A stretch of 30,256 nt of DNA from Chara braunii (lineage: Eukaryota; Streptophyta; Charophyceae; Charales; Characeae): assembly GCA_003427395.1 (NCBI GenBank), contig BFEA01000017.1, forward strand, positions 5,718,181-5,748,436, in the 5' to 3' direction. Positions 8,923-19,556 of this stretch are shown piece by piece. Made by a program: the position numbers and the translations under genes. The notes beneath the pieces are model-generated. The model made no database searches, was not told where the DNA came from, and saw only the letters and a program-made list of their open reading frames with translations. Each line of letters begins with the position of its first letter. Within the stretch, counting starts at the first letter, position 1.

Positions 8923-9305
8923 CTGCAGTTAAGGAAGATCGGTAAGCAAGCACACAAGAAAAAAGCATAAGCTGAAAGCAGGCATGACAAGATCATGCAT
9001 GGGCTAGATAGATTGCAGAAAAAGCATGGTTGCGCCATTTCTATCACCACGAGGGCCAGATGATTAGTAGCAGGGATAGTGTTGAGACTCAAGAGGCTCC
9101 GGCTGAAAGAGGCAGACAAGTGAACTCCTCTCTCTCTCCCTTCTACCCCAAAACTTGCATCCTCCCCCCCCTTTAAACTAAAGCCGTGGTTCGCTCAAAG
9201 GGACAAAGACAAAGGGTCCGTCCACAGAGGACGTTATCTGAACAAGAAAATGTACTTGCCAAAAGGGGCAGGGGGGGGAATGGGGGAATCAACTTTGTTA
9301 AAAAC

Positions 9306-9497
9306 TTAAACCACCAGTACCCTTCTCAGCTATAGATGCCAAGCCTAAAATCGCCGTGCGCGCCGGAAAAAAAAAAACGAACCAGCGTGGGACTCCTTTT
9401 GGCTGGCGCCGCCAGCCATTTCGGTCCGGTGGCACCGAACCCCGCAGGCCTCCCACGTTACCCGGCAAAATAGCTGGGAAAGGTACTGATGGTGTAA
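9306..9497. mobile_element. TTAA-flanked MITE, copy E3
   Basis: Left boundary TTAA then ACCACCAGTAC; right boundary GTACTGATGGT then GTAA, a one-base variant of TTAA. The interior TTTTGGCTGGCGCCGCCAGC block matches E1 in the same orientation. Confidence 0.72.
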
Positions 9498-9810
9498 CAG
9501 GAGGCTTGCAGAGAGGGTCACCACTGACTCGCCAGAGACAATTCTACCGAATTTTTTATGAAATAATTGGAGATAGTTCTTTTTAGTTAGTCAAGTTCAG
9601 AAGGCTAAATGGGGTTCTGTATGTTTTTTGAAAAAGTGGTTCTTTTTCGGGAGGCCTGGCAAGTGGTGTGGGTGTGACTGACAGTCAAATTAGTCAATCC
9701 TTCCTAGAGGAAGCAATCCATGCTGTCAGGGTTCCCCGGGCCGTAACATGGAGATGTGTTATGAATGGGTATTATTTCGGTTCTACTCATCATTCAGGTT
9801 CCATCATCTG

Positions 9811-9868
9811 GATGGGTTCGAACACGGGTCTGTATTTCAACAGTTCAATGGTGTACCCACTGAGCTTG
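9811..9868 (-). mobile_element. tRNA-like SINE head
   Basis: On the minus strand AAGCTCAGTGGGTA resembles a pol III A box and, about 33 bases on, GTGTTCGAACCC resembles a B box. The central TGAACTGTTGAAATACAGACC is shared with 11799-11846. This is the signature of a tRNA-derived SINE 5' end. No clear A-tail was found downstream. Confidence 0.6.
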
Positions 9869-9901
9869 GCTCTTGGGTTTGAGTGGGTATTATTTCATTC
9901 A

Positions 9902-9936
9902 AGGGACGCTGGACCTGTTTTCCAGCAGGTGTGCAG
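9902..9936 (+). mobile_element. Hairpin-module fragment
   Basis: AGGGACGCTGGACCTGTTTTCCAGCAGGTG in consensus form, with perfect GCTGGA/TCCAGC arms and a seven-base loop. The downstream CACCAATAG part is missing. Confidence 0.65.
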
Positions 9937-11780
9937 TAACCCGTGTTCTGCAGCAGTCTGGGCCCTCTAAACAGAGTTGAGACGACGCAGGCCAAACTCA
10001 GCCTGCGCCAGGCAGTGTGACCACACACTGGCCGTGGGAAGTCAAAAGTCTAAGTCGACTGTCAGGTCAAAGGTACTGCGCCCAGGCTCTTGGTCGGATA
10101 CACTCACTTGTCGTGCGCAGGTACCCAGACAGCATCAAGGCCAGAAGGAATTCGGTTTCAGGCCAATCTAGGCCGTCATTAGCATTGAGATCTTGACGGC
10201 TGAGGGATGCAGCATCCGGGGTCCAGACCCCGTATCAACGCTACTTAAGCGCTGACTTCCTGACTTTGAGATTCATTCGGTCTTGCGTCAATGCTGACTT
10301 CACACGTTGACAACGACGCTGGCTCAACGCTGCGACGCTGGCTGGATGCTGGCTTTGCGCTGGCACTTGGGTGACTACGGCGGCGCGCTGCTGGCTCGGC
10401 ATGGTGGCTGGCTGGTTATTGTCTTCAGGGCATGCTGACGTGGCAGCTGCCACGCGTCGCTGCTGACGTGGCCACTGCCACGTGTACTGTTGCTGACATG
10501 GCTGGGCTACGTGACTGGCACTGCTGTTCTGATTCATCGTCACTCGAGAGGAGGTCATGACTGTGGGGCGATCGTGGACACGTACCTGGTTATCTTGAGG
10601 TTGACATTGCTCCAGTACGCTGATGAGGGACTGATCGACGTGCCATGTGGCACATTGTAATAGAACTTCAGATGTGCGTTCAGACTATTGATTATTTGAG
10701 GTGGTGATCGAGGAGGGAGCCCGAAGCAGAAGTGGGCATTTGTCTTATATTCTTCTTCTAAGTCTAATCTCCCTCCTCTCTCCTTCGTCTGTGTATGATT
10801 CTCCCATCTCATTCTATCTGGACACAATTATGATTATTGATAATCATCAGCAGGTTGATATTCATCTGGGCTTGCATTGTTGACAAGTGTCTTCACGATC
10901 TGGGTTCATTGCAGGTGATGCTCCCCACCAACAGAAAGGATCCGCTTATTTGAAAAACAAAAAGATAGAAAATAGGGAAGGGAAAAGAATAAGAATACTC
11001 CAAACCACACATGGGGGAAGATTACCTATCATCGTATTGGCGACATACGACTGAATGACATCTCGAACCGCTACAGCCTAAATATGCAGAATGTGCTCGG
11101 AAAGCCAACCTGAAAATGTGGTCCTCTCCGTACTCTTCTGTTGGGAAGCCAAATGGTTTGGGGACAAAGCTCTGGGACCCTGGGACTCTGTCACTCCCTC
11201 TCCCCCCCTTCCTCCCCCCCCCTCTTCCTCCCCCCCCCTCTCCCTCTCCCTTCCATCCCTGCAGATTCTGCTAACACTCAATGTCTGGACATCACTACTG
11301 AAACCTGAAAGGACTTGTTTGAGCTGATATAGAAGGCGACTTTGTATTCAAACTTGAGTCTGTTTTTTTTTGTTTTTTTTTTGTTACACACAACACTCAC
11401 ACAGCCCCTTCTATTGTGGGGGATGACAGTTCAGTTGCTTATCACCGGCAAGCATGAAACAGAGAGGAAGAAAGAGTAGAGGGGGGACCAGTGGCTGGTA
11501 CTGGAGGCCCTGGCGTCCCAGACTGGGATCCGTCAGTAACCGCTGTGCTTCAGCTGAGAGGAGAGGGAGAAGGATCAGCAAGCAGGAGATCTTGGGGGTA
11601 TCAAGCGTTTACTGACCTTCACCCTTCTTGTCTCTGCATAACCACAGTCATTGCAGGTCTGCACGACCTTTATGATCATGTAGGACCGTTTTTAACTTAA
11701 TATCTAGAGCAAGTCATGCTGGCCACCTTGGCTATGATTAAGGTTTCTGCAGCGATTCAAGCCTTCTAGCCTCTTGCACA
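9937..11780. other. No gene; degenerate GC-rich and C-rich repeats
   Basis: Segment 10250-10520 is built of GCTGG, GCTGAC and GTGGC-type short repeats, including the palindrome CGTGGCAGCTGCCACG near 10438-10453. A partial hairpin-module tail (GCAGGTGATGCTCCCCACCA) lies at 10912-10931. A C-rich run is at 11190-11250 and T-runs at about 11362-11384. Small open frames here show no recognisable domain. Confidence 0.6.
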
Positions 11781-11798
11781 CCGAACACCTGCATGAGA

Positions 11799-11846
11799 TG
11801 CTCAGAGCAGGTCTGTATTCCAACAGTTCATGGACCAACTGAGCTA
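11799..11846 (-). mobile_element. tRNA-like SINE head, second copy
   Basis: The minus strand carries TAGCTCAGTTGGTCC, a near-perfect pol III A box, then TGAACTGTTGGAATACAGACC as in the copy at 9811-9868. The B box is degraded. Flanks do not reveal a tail or duplication. Confidence 0.6.
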
Positions 11847-11849
11847 GGC

Positions 11850-12344
11850 CCGTTGGTAAGAATGCTTCATCCCTGAGATCCATCCACAGCCCACATCTGC
11901 TAAGCGGCTCTCGGCCCTGTTCGGCTGTCTGATATCCAGATCATACCTAGAGCGAGATAGACCAGAAAAAAAAAAGGGGTCTTGGCACGTCTTTGGAGGG
12001 TTGTGGAATAGAGTTCAACTCATTCCTACTCTTTAGTGACGAGCGAAACAGTGCAAGCAGGAGGGACACATGCCAATTCGGATCTTCATTAAGGGGTTTA
12101 AGGGGAGAGCAGGAGATTAAGCATGCGCCAGGCCTAAAAGGCAGAAAAGCTATCACAAGCAGGAGGGACACAGGCCAAGAAGGATAGCACCACGAAGGGT
12201 AGACGGCTACGCAGGTTAAGTAGGCGAGGGTCAGTGAGCAGCGCCAGGGTACAAGGATATCAGGGACGATGGGCACCGGAATGGAAGCAGGCTAAGCAGG
12301 CTTCGCAGGCTCAGTAGCCGAGGGTTTCAGAATAGGGTAAGGGT
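11850..12344. other. No gene; short direct repeat
   Basis: Contains two copies of CAAGCAGGAGGGACACA about 104 bp apart (near 12053 and 12157). Nothing else recognisable. Confidence 0.5.
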
Positions 12345-12526
12345 TTAAGGGTTTGAAGCACCAGTACACCACATATAGGCCCGCGGGTGTCAGCATGAAA
12401 CCTGCACCACTTCGGAGGCCGTCGATTTTTTTTTGCAACGGCAGGCCTGGTCGCACGGCGCCTCCGAGTTTTGCTTGTGGCGACAAAAACTTTCTGCAAG
12501 GCTGGGGCCGTGTACTAGCGGTTTAA
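12345..12526. mobile_element. TTAA-flanked MITE, copy E4
   Basis: Bounded by TTTAAGGG repeats containing TTAA at 12345 and 12523. Ends read CACCAGTACA and GTACTAGCGGT. The interior matches E2 in reverse orientation, with CTTGTGGCGACAAAAACTTT and TGCAAGGCTGGGGCCG as the best blocks. Confidence 0.7.
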
Positions 12527-12529
12527 GGG

Positions 12530-13188
12530 TTTAAGTCTTAAGGACACCGGGGAGGGGGGGCAGAGGGACAGGGCAAGTCACTGGGAACAATTTAGTACAA
12601 ACACACAAGCAGCCAACGCTGCCTATCAACAAGGGAAGTGAAGCAGAACAGCAGCCCAAGGAAAAAAACACAACGGAACTCAATATGAAAGAAGATGACA
12701 TGAGTGTTACTTTCATGGCGCGGTCACCTTCCTCTCAACTGCACCTTAACTCACACTATTAAGGTTCTTAACCCTTCTACTCATACGCCACTCAGATTGA
12801 GCTAATGATCTAATACCCAACCTACTCTTTTATAGCATCAAAAATCACTTCAAAATTCAAATCCCATTTCCCACTTCTCCCACTGTCCCCTTTCCCATTT
12901 CGAACCCGCTGGTATCCACCCCCACTGGTCGCATTACTTGAGGACTCCGAAAAGAAAAGAATAGAAAAAGAAAAAGAAACGAAAATTGAAAAACGCTGTA
13001 ACGCAGCCGTGGGTAGACGGCTCAGCAAAGTAGTGATGCTCTTCACGTATGCGGCTTCTTGAGGCCGTGGCCATGAAACAACAATCCCCTTGAGGGCACG
13101 ATATCAGATTCCTGTGCGTAGTCCAACACTGACATGAGCCACTGCATCACTGTCTGCGGTATGTCGCTCAAAAAAAATTGTAGGTGAA
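12530..13188. other. No recognisable feature
   Basis: I see no gene, repeat or element that I can support between the MITE and the 48-bp duplication. Confidence 0.5.
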
Positions 13189-13284
13189 GAAGCTTCAAGA
13201 GTGCCACGTCGGGCCCAGGGTGCCCGGTACGGTACAGAAGCTTCAAGAGTGCCACGTCGGGCCCAGGGTGCCCGGTACGGTACT
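13189..13284. repeat. Tandem duplication, 2 x 48 bp
   Basis: Two near-perfect copies of a 48-bp unit starting GAAGCTTCAAGAGTGCCACG and ending GTACGGTAC. Divergence is minimal, so the duplication is recent. Confidence 0.93.
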
Positions 13285-13496
13285 ATCTTCCATGGAGAGG
13301 GTACGTCACCACTTTCAGCAGTCTGATCCAAAAGGACGTTTGCAGTCTTCGACACACCCACCGTACCCCAGCAATAACCACCTTGGCAGGGTAGCCGATT
13401 TTCCTCAATTCTTCGGCCAGCGTAAGAATGCTGCAGCACATCAAGCTGTCACAGTTGGAATTCTGGGAGATCCATTTGAGACCTTCGCGTTTTTTT

Positions 13497-13530
13497 CAGC
13501 AGGTGTTGCTCCCCACCAATAGATGGAGCC
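13497..13530 (+). mobile_element. Hairpin-module 3' fragment
   Basis: CAGCAGGTGTTGCTCCCCAC followed by CAATAGATGGAGCC; the hairpin 5' arm is missing. A C-run and A-run follow (13590-13623). Confidence 0.65.
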
Positions 13531-13628
13531 TTCACAGGCTGGGGCTCTTATCACCTCGCTAAGCAGGATCCCCCAGCCCACAAAGCTTCCCCCCCCCCCC
13601 ACCTCCACCCCCCCCAAAAAAAAGTCCA

Positions 13629-13772
13629 TTCAGATCTTCATTTCATTCTTTTTTTATATTCATTTCATTCCTTTTTTATATTCATTTCATTCTTTTTTTT
13701 ATTCATTTCATTCTTCTTTTTATTTTCATTTCATTCTTTTTTTATATTCATTTCATTCTTTTTTATTTTTTT
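13629..13772. repeat. T-rich minisatellite
   Basis: About six imperfect copies of an ATTCATTTCATTC plus T-run unit, roughly 22-28 bp each. It directly precedes the first unit of the dimer at 13776-14790. Confidence 0.88.
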
Positions 13773-13775
13773 TTG

Positions 13776-14300
13776 AGTCCAGGTTGTTGTAGAGGTTGGA
13801 AGCCGGAGTATGACAGTCACCATCCGTAATCGGCCATTAGGTTATCTAGATGGTCTACAGAAGGCCCCATTCCTTATGAGACTCCCTCCTGTCACTCACT
13901 CTCATCATTTCCCCCTGGCACACCCCTACTCCCACAATCCTACCTCAGTGTCTACCACTCAGCATCTCAATGGCAGTGACCCGACCGGACAGTGTTTGTA
14001 GGCACCATGGCTAAGCAGGAACAACCCAGCTCAACTCTGATTCAAACACGGTCGGACAAACCCTGCCGTATGGGTACTTCGAGTGCTAGGTATGGACATT
14101 CTTCTACAGGCCCCATAGGTGGACTCGTTCCTATCCTGTCCACCTGGCCAAGTCGTTCTTGTGTTGTTTGTTACATGTACCACTGTAATTGACACCCAGA
14201 GGTTCTAGGCTATTATCAGTAGATGTATGGCCACCATCCGCCCTTCTACCTGTAGACATCCCGCTAGACCCCTCTCTAGTCACGTTGTTGTGGTTGTGCT

Positions 14301-14331
<31 letters not shown>

Positions 14332-14790
14332 NTTCCCTTTCTTTCTTTCTTTCTTTAAGTCCAGGGTGTTGTAGAGGCCAGTCAGTGAGTACACAGTGAT
14401 CACCTGGAGCTGTGAGCCGCGGTTGTCCTGGAATATGAGACCACCTCCCATCCCATCCTCATGTCAATACTCCTAGCACACCCCCTATCCCACTATCCTA
14501 CCTCAGTATGACCAGCACTCAGGACCATTGCCCTACCAATGGGCAAGCAACTTGGACCGAACAGCAGTGATAGGCACCAGGGCTGATAGGTTGCCCAGCC
14601 CTGGTGGAAGAGGAATCGGACGAGCCTTGTTGTGCTGTTGTTATTCTGGTCATTGTTGGTTGTTATGATTGTGACCCAGAGGTTCTAGCCTATTATCAGT
14701 AGATGTGCGGCCACCACCCGCCCCTCTACATATGCATGTCCTGCTAGACCCCTCTCTAGTCACGATGTCATGGTTATGCTATTGTTATTT
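13776..14790 (-). mobile_element. Diverged tandem dimer of an unidentified retroposon
   Basis: Two related segments, about 13776-14310 and 14355-14790. Each begins, after a T-run, with GTCCAGG.TGTTGTAGAGG and ends with CCCAGAGGTTCTAG.CTATT, TCAGTAGATGT and GCTAGACCCCTCTCTAGTCA. In between they share CCTACCTCAGT and TAGGCACCA.GGCT. Read on the minus strand each unit ends in an A-tail, as for two retroposons of one family in tandem. A related TGTTGTAGAGGTC fragment is at 17323-17335. A single N lies at 14332. No coding frame is preserved. Confidence 0.6.
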
Positions 14791-14794
14791 GTTC

Positions 14795-15185
14795 TGATCG
14801 TTGTTGGTTGTGTTCTATTTGTCGATGGGGGAAGCAGGCAATCCCACCAGTATCTATCCCAAGGACAGCCCCTACTGCGAGATCCGCCCTAGAGTCCACA
14901 TTCAGAGCAGCACCGGTCTCCGTCATTGGTACGTACTAGGCCACCATCCATTCCTCTTACCTCTATCATTGAGCAGGCTTACCACGGTATTATCCCCCAG
15001 GGAGGCCCTACTTCAGGGCCTTCCCACCTAATCCGCCACTAATCGGAACCCCCCTATCCATCCCACCTGTGGCCCTAGCCCTAAGGTAACCAACTTGCGT
15101 GATCTACCCCTCCACAATACCCCTACCCACATCCCATGCACCTCTGTACAAGTATAATCTGCCTGGCCCGATCAGATTCAAACCC
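14795..15185. other. No recognisable feature
   Basis: C-rich sequence with short open frames but no motif, repeat or splice pattern that I can support. Confidence 0.5.
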
Positions 15186-15190
15186 TCGAC

Positions 15191-15284
15191 TTTTTTCTTT
15201 TACCTTTTTTTTTTGGTAGACAAAAACAAGCTCCGATCTATTCGTGGGGAGCATCACGTGCTGAGAACCGGGCTCAGTGTCCCT
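15191..15284 (-). mobile_element. Hairpin-module retroposon copy, minus strand
   Basis: On the minus strand: AGGGACACTGAGCCCGG, TTCTCAGCACGTGATGCTCC, ACGAATAGATCGGAGC and an A-rich tail (T-runs at 15191-15214). The arms CTGAG and CTCAG pair fully and differ from the consensus by two compensating changes. Confidence 0.75.
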
Positions 15285-15344
15285 TATGAAACTGTATAGA
15301 ATACATGAACATGAGATGGGATGACAAGGCCACCGTGCTGGAAA

Positions 15345-15785
15345 CTGGGTCCGGTGTCCATTGCCATGATCTGAATGAGCCTGTCCACAGGAATCCGCCT
15401 CTTCATCCTTCTTACCAGATGCCAGATCCTACCCAGAAGAATAGCAGATCCTGTTCTCTTCAAACGGCTAGAAACCGGGTCCAGCGTCCCATTTTCTCCA
15501 GCTTCCCAGGCCAGGCCTGGAGGCTAGACGGGGCCACTGGGGGGCACCGGTGGAACCATCTTGGCTCCCTGCCCGCTGGGTCGGTTCCTTTTGGGCGCCA
15601 GTCTTTAGGCTGACTCCAACGAATAAAAAAGAGTAAAAGGAATAGAAAACGTCAAAAGCTGGAAACCGGGTCCAGCGTCCCTTGCCTTTCCCTTTATTTC
15701 TATAGATCTACTGCCGGGGAACAGGTGCAGCATCCTCTGCTCAGGATACCAACAGTCCTGCTGGGAACCGGGCTCAGCGTCCCAG
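15345..15785 (-). repeat. Five hairpin-module fragments in a row
   Basis: Minus-strand GGACGCTGGACCCGGTTTCC-type fragments occur near 15345-15367, 15470-15490, 15658-15680, 15710-15735 and 15765-15783. Each is only the hairpin region. A coding role for the overlapping frames is unlikely. Confidence 0.65.
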
Positions 15786-15881
15786 ATGATTAGAGGGGCT
15801 AGGTAATGATTACAACAACCAATAGGTAAAAGACAAGCAGAGCATCAGTGCAAAAGACCCCCTGGGCCTGCCAGACCCCTC

Positions 15882-16088
15882 TCATGTCCATACCTCTAGT
15901 GACAGTGGGTGGGGCGGGAAGAGGTCCAGGAAGTCATCTGCCGGTCTCAGTGGGATGGTTTGGTCAACCACTAGCCAGTTCTTGAACCAAAGGCGATAGT
16001 CCCTCGGGACCACCACCTCTATCCTCTCCATCCCCCGCATTCCCCCCTTCCTGTGCTCCTGACCAGAGCACGCCCGCCACCCACCCAC
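15882..16088 (-). pseudogene. LINE-associated 3' frame, copy 2
   Basis: Minus-strand frame with RDYRLWFKNW and PADDFLDLFPPHPL, matching the plus-strand frame at 5538-5789. It lies directly downstream of the LINE fragment at 16215-17300 in the same orientation, with a frame-shifted stretch (ITRFSKEWLGG) between them. This supports its being the end of the same LINE polyprotein. Confidence 0.55.
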
Positions 16089-16214
16089 CCCGCTTCCCCC
16101 CCAGCCACTCCTTGGAGAACCGTGTAATTCTTTGCGCTCTCTCCTTAGGTCTATGGAGAGAGACTAGGGTCTGTTTGGTTTCCCCTCACTGCTGGGAGAG
16201 TCCCATCTGAACAT

Positions 16215-17300
16215 GCTGCTTAAACTGTTCCAACCTCTCCTCCCCCTCTACCCAGAGCACAGTGTTGCCAACACAGCACCCATTGGACTGTTCGCCTCAC
16301 CAAATGGAACATATTTGCTGTGAAGACCTCTCCCTGGAGTGCTGGGCAATGCCTTCGCAGAATCGCTCTCCAGTCCCACGGCCACGAAAGGTGAGGGACT
16401 ATTTGCCTCAAGATCCTATCCCACCATCTCCATCTGAGGACCACTGCCGGGCATTGCAGGAAAATGCGTTCGACAATCCGGCTCTCTTTCGTATCGGAAA
16501 ATTTGTCAGGCACCTTGGGCACCGTGGGAGAGCCCGACCCTGCTGTTGCAACTGTGAGTGGTCCATTATCCAGTGGTTGGTGGGGAGGCACCGATGCGCA
16601 ACTTGCAGGGATGTGATCTTGGCAGGCCTGCATTTGCTGTCTCGGAACCAGCGTATGGGCATGAGAAGCTGCCTGTCCACATTTAGGTGTTCTTGCCACC
16701 TTTCGATTACCACGTCCCTCAGGTTCCTTCTGACCCTAAGCATCCTATAGGCAGCTTTCGCCGAGAGGTCTGAGAGAAGCTTAGGGATGATTTTGTTGCT
16801 GCTGTTGCATCCGGTCGGCTCCCATGTCCATTCTAAGGGCTCAAGGGGTAGGCTAGCAAGCGCAGTTTCTGGCCAGAAAGCCCGCCGCTCTTCACCTTGG
16901 CCCAGGACCCTAACTCTGTACAGCGTCCTTATCGATCCACACAAAGGAGTCGCCACTCCCCACCAGCCTGCCGTTCCTCTCTACTCTATACCATTCAATC
17001 AGCGCCCTCCACCTTACTAAGTGGATCAGCCCAACTCGGTTGGTCGTTCCCTCCTGGGCCACCCGGTCTCCCTCTTGTAGCAGGGTGACCTCCACGTAAG
17101 ATTAGGAATCATCCCACAGGGAAGGCTTCCGTGATTTCCTCCAATGCTAGCTCAATGTTATGGAAGTAACCGAGCTTCTCTCTCAACTGTTCCGGCTTCT
17201 TCCAATCCCTATTATCGCTATCCGATAAGTGGCCCTATTCCAGGGAGCATCCCTCATTATGGCCAGAGGGAACCCTTACAATGTTGACTCCTCCGTATTG
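16215..17300 (-). pseudogene. LINE ORF2 C-terminal fragment (zf-RVT), copy 2
   Basis: Minus-strand remnant of the same LINE family as 3918-4564. Readable blocks in order are REKLGYFHNIELALEE, VTLLQEGDRVAQEG, LLSDLSAKAAYRML, RWQEHLNV, AHRCLPTNHWIMD, CPRC in the zinc-knuckle region, FLQCPAVVLRWRWWDRI and LWVEGEERLEQF. At least three frame changes are needed to follow them (near 17110, 16490 and 16250). The RT and endonuclease cores are absent, so the copy is 5'-truncated and dead. It ends next to the C-terminal frame at 15882-16088. Confidence 0.82.
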
Positions 17301-17908
17301 GAGGATGGACTGCCCACCATGTTGTAGAGGTCAGATTCCAGACACGCGCTGGTTGCAGTCTCAGTCAGCCATTGGTTATCTTGCCAATTACGAGGCTACC
17401 TGAGTCCCAACCCATCCTTTCGTCTTTTTTTTTTTTTTAGGTCCTAGCGCAATCTTTTGAACAGCCCATGTCCGCCTAAAAAGGCTGCCTGAACAATCAT
17501 TCACATCTAGAACGGTTGGTTAGTTAATGAAGTCCTCTCTGAAAACGCAGACGTGCAGGGACTAGCCCTGGCCACAGTCTGGGTGCGGCTTTTGAACATG
17601 TCCGCCACCTAGAGTGGGCCCTTGTGCCTCCTTCTTGCTCACATATCCGGTTGTCTCAAAAGGACATGCTTCGGACTATGCTCGATTGCGCGGACTCCTG
17701 GACTACCTCATGTTGCCACAGTGCAATGATTCGTGTTTTTTATACCGACCTTACTGTGTTCCACACACGCATGCACCATTGCACAATCTCCACAAGATAC
17801 AGGTAAGATCCACACGATGTGAGCACACTTGAAAACTATTGACAAACTTGTGATATGCAACATGTCAATCAGGCTTTGCGGCCATGACTGCCGTCATCAT
17901 CACCAAGC

Positions 17909-17910
<2 letters not shown>
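17301..17910. other. No gene; T-run and fragment
   Basis: Contains TGTTGTAGAGGTC near 17323 (shared with 13.8-14.4 kb) and a T-run at 17426-17439. The small frames have no recognisable product. Confidence 0.5.

Positions 17911-17982
<72 letters not shown>
17911..17982. repeat. CT dinucleotide array at gap edge
   Basis: Pure (CT)n, at least 72 bp, cut off by the assembly gap. True length is unknown. Confidence 0.98.
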
Positions 17983-18967
17983 NNNNNNNNNNNNNNNNNN
18001 NNNNNNNNNNNNNNNNNNNNNNNNNNNNNNNNNNNNNNNNNNNNNNNNNNNNNNNNNNNNNNNNNNNNNNNNNNNNNNNNNNNNNNNNNNNNNNNNNNNN
18101 NNNNNNNNNNNNNNNNNNNNNNNNNNNNNNNNNNNNNNNNNNNNNNNNNNNNNNNNNNNNNNNNNNNNNNNNNNNNNNNNNNNNNNNNNNNNNNNNNNNN
18201 NNNNNNNNNNNNNNNNNNNNNNNNNNNNNNNNNNNNNNNNNNNNNNNNNNNNNNNNNNNNNNNNNNNNNNNNNNNNNNNNNNNNNNNNNNNNNNNNNNNN
18301 NNNNNNNNNNNNNNNNNNNNNNNNNNNNNNNNNNNNNNNNNNNNNNNNNNNNNNNNNNNNNNNNNNNNNNNNNNNNNNNNNNNNNNNNNNNNNNNNNNNN
18401 NNNNNNNNNNNNNNNNNNNNNNNNNNNNNNNNNNNNNNNNNNNNNNNNNNNNNNNNNNNNNNNNNNNNNNNNNNNNNNNNNNNNNNNNNNNNNNNNNNNN
18501 NNNNNNNNNNNNNNNNNNNNNNNNNNNNNNNNNNNNNNNNNNNNNNNNNNNNNNNNNNNNNNNNNNNNNNNNNNNNNNNNNNNNNNNNNNNNNNNNNNNN
18601 NNNNNNNNNNNNNNNNNNNNNNNNNNNNNNNNNNNNNNNNNNNNNNNNNNNNNNNNNNNNNNNNNNNNNNNNNNNNNNNNNNNNNNNNNNNNNNNNNNNN
18701 NNNNNNNNNNNNNNNNNNNNNNNNNNNNNNNNNNNNNNNNNNNNNNNNNNNNNNNNNNNNNNNNNNNNNNNNNNNNNNNNNNNNNNNNNNNNNNNNNNNN
18801 NNNNNNNNNNNNNNNNNNNNNNNNNNNNNNNNNNNNNNNNNNNNNNNNNNNNNNNNNNNNNNNNNNNNNNNNNNNNNNNNNNNNNNNNNNNNNNNNNNNN
18901 NNNNNNNNNNNNNNNNNNNNNNNNNNNNNNNNNNNNNNNNNNNNNNNNNNNNNNNNNNNNNNNNNNN
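17983..18967. other. Assembly gap
   Basis: A run of 985 N. The open frames across it are not real. Confidence 1.
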
Positions 18968-19085
18968 GGGTAAAGGAGTGCCAGTAGGCTCTCCTGTCCA
19001 GGATTCTGCAATTGGAAATTCCCAATGGTTGTTGCCACGTGCTGGTTTGCCAACTTGTCATAAATGACTCGAGCTTCTGTCAACA
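18968..19085 (-). CDS. Unidentified coding-like fragment next to gap
   Basis: Read on the minus strand, a possible acceptor GTTGACAG is followed by an open frame of about 37 codons with ARVIYDKLANQHVATT and QLQNPGQESLLALLYP that runs into the gap. Composition is protein-like rather than repeat-like. I do not recognise the family. It cannot belong to the main IFT144 transcript, because the flanking exons already join in frame without it. It could be an exon of a nested gene or a transposon remnant. Confidence 0.35.
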
Positions 19086-19119
19086 TAGAATGAAGTTTGT
19101 TTTTTTCGTTCTGGTTTCT

Positions 19120-19127
19120 ACCTCTTC

Positions 19128-19160
<33 letters not shown>

Positions 19161-19213
19161 TTCTTCTTCTTCTTCTTCTTCTTCTTCTTCTTCTTCTTCT
19201 TCTTCTTCTTCTT

Positions 19214-19273
<60 letters not shown>

Positions 19274-19286
19274 CTTCTTCTTCTTC
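19120..19286. repeat. CTT/CCT array with internal CTA block
   Basis: CCT/CTT triplets with a (CTA)n block at about 19214-19245, then CTT again. The poly-Ser and poly-Leu frames are artefacts. Confidence 0.97.
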
Positions 19287-19556
19287 AATTCATATTTAGC
19301 TACGAGCAATCTATGTTTTCTATCTCTAATGACTTGATTTGACATATGGCTAAACTTCTTTCTGTTAAAACCCACTCCACAAAATGGAAGTTTTTCCAAA
19401 CAACCTTCTTTTGTTAAAAAGAACAGCAAAAAAAAAAGAATGGGGTCTTGGTTAACGGCGAAGTGAGCGGAGACCATATGGTGTATTCAGAGGTAGAGAT
19501 TGGGAGGATTGACCATACGACGTATTTAGACCATACTTTGGGACAAGGTTAAGTCT

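Noticed and set aside
12340-12536. TTTAAGGG repeats resembling plant telomere TTTAGGG
   Set aside because: The unit has an extra A, copies are few, and they coincide with TTAA borders of a MITE.
17829-19086. Long open frames on both strands
   Set aside because: They run through 985 N and a CT array.
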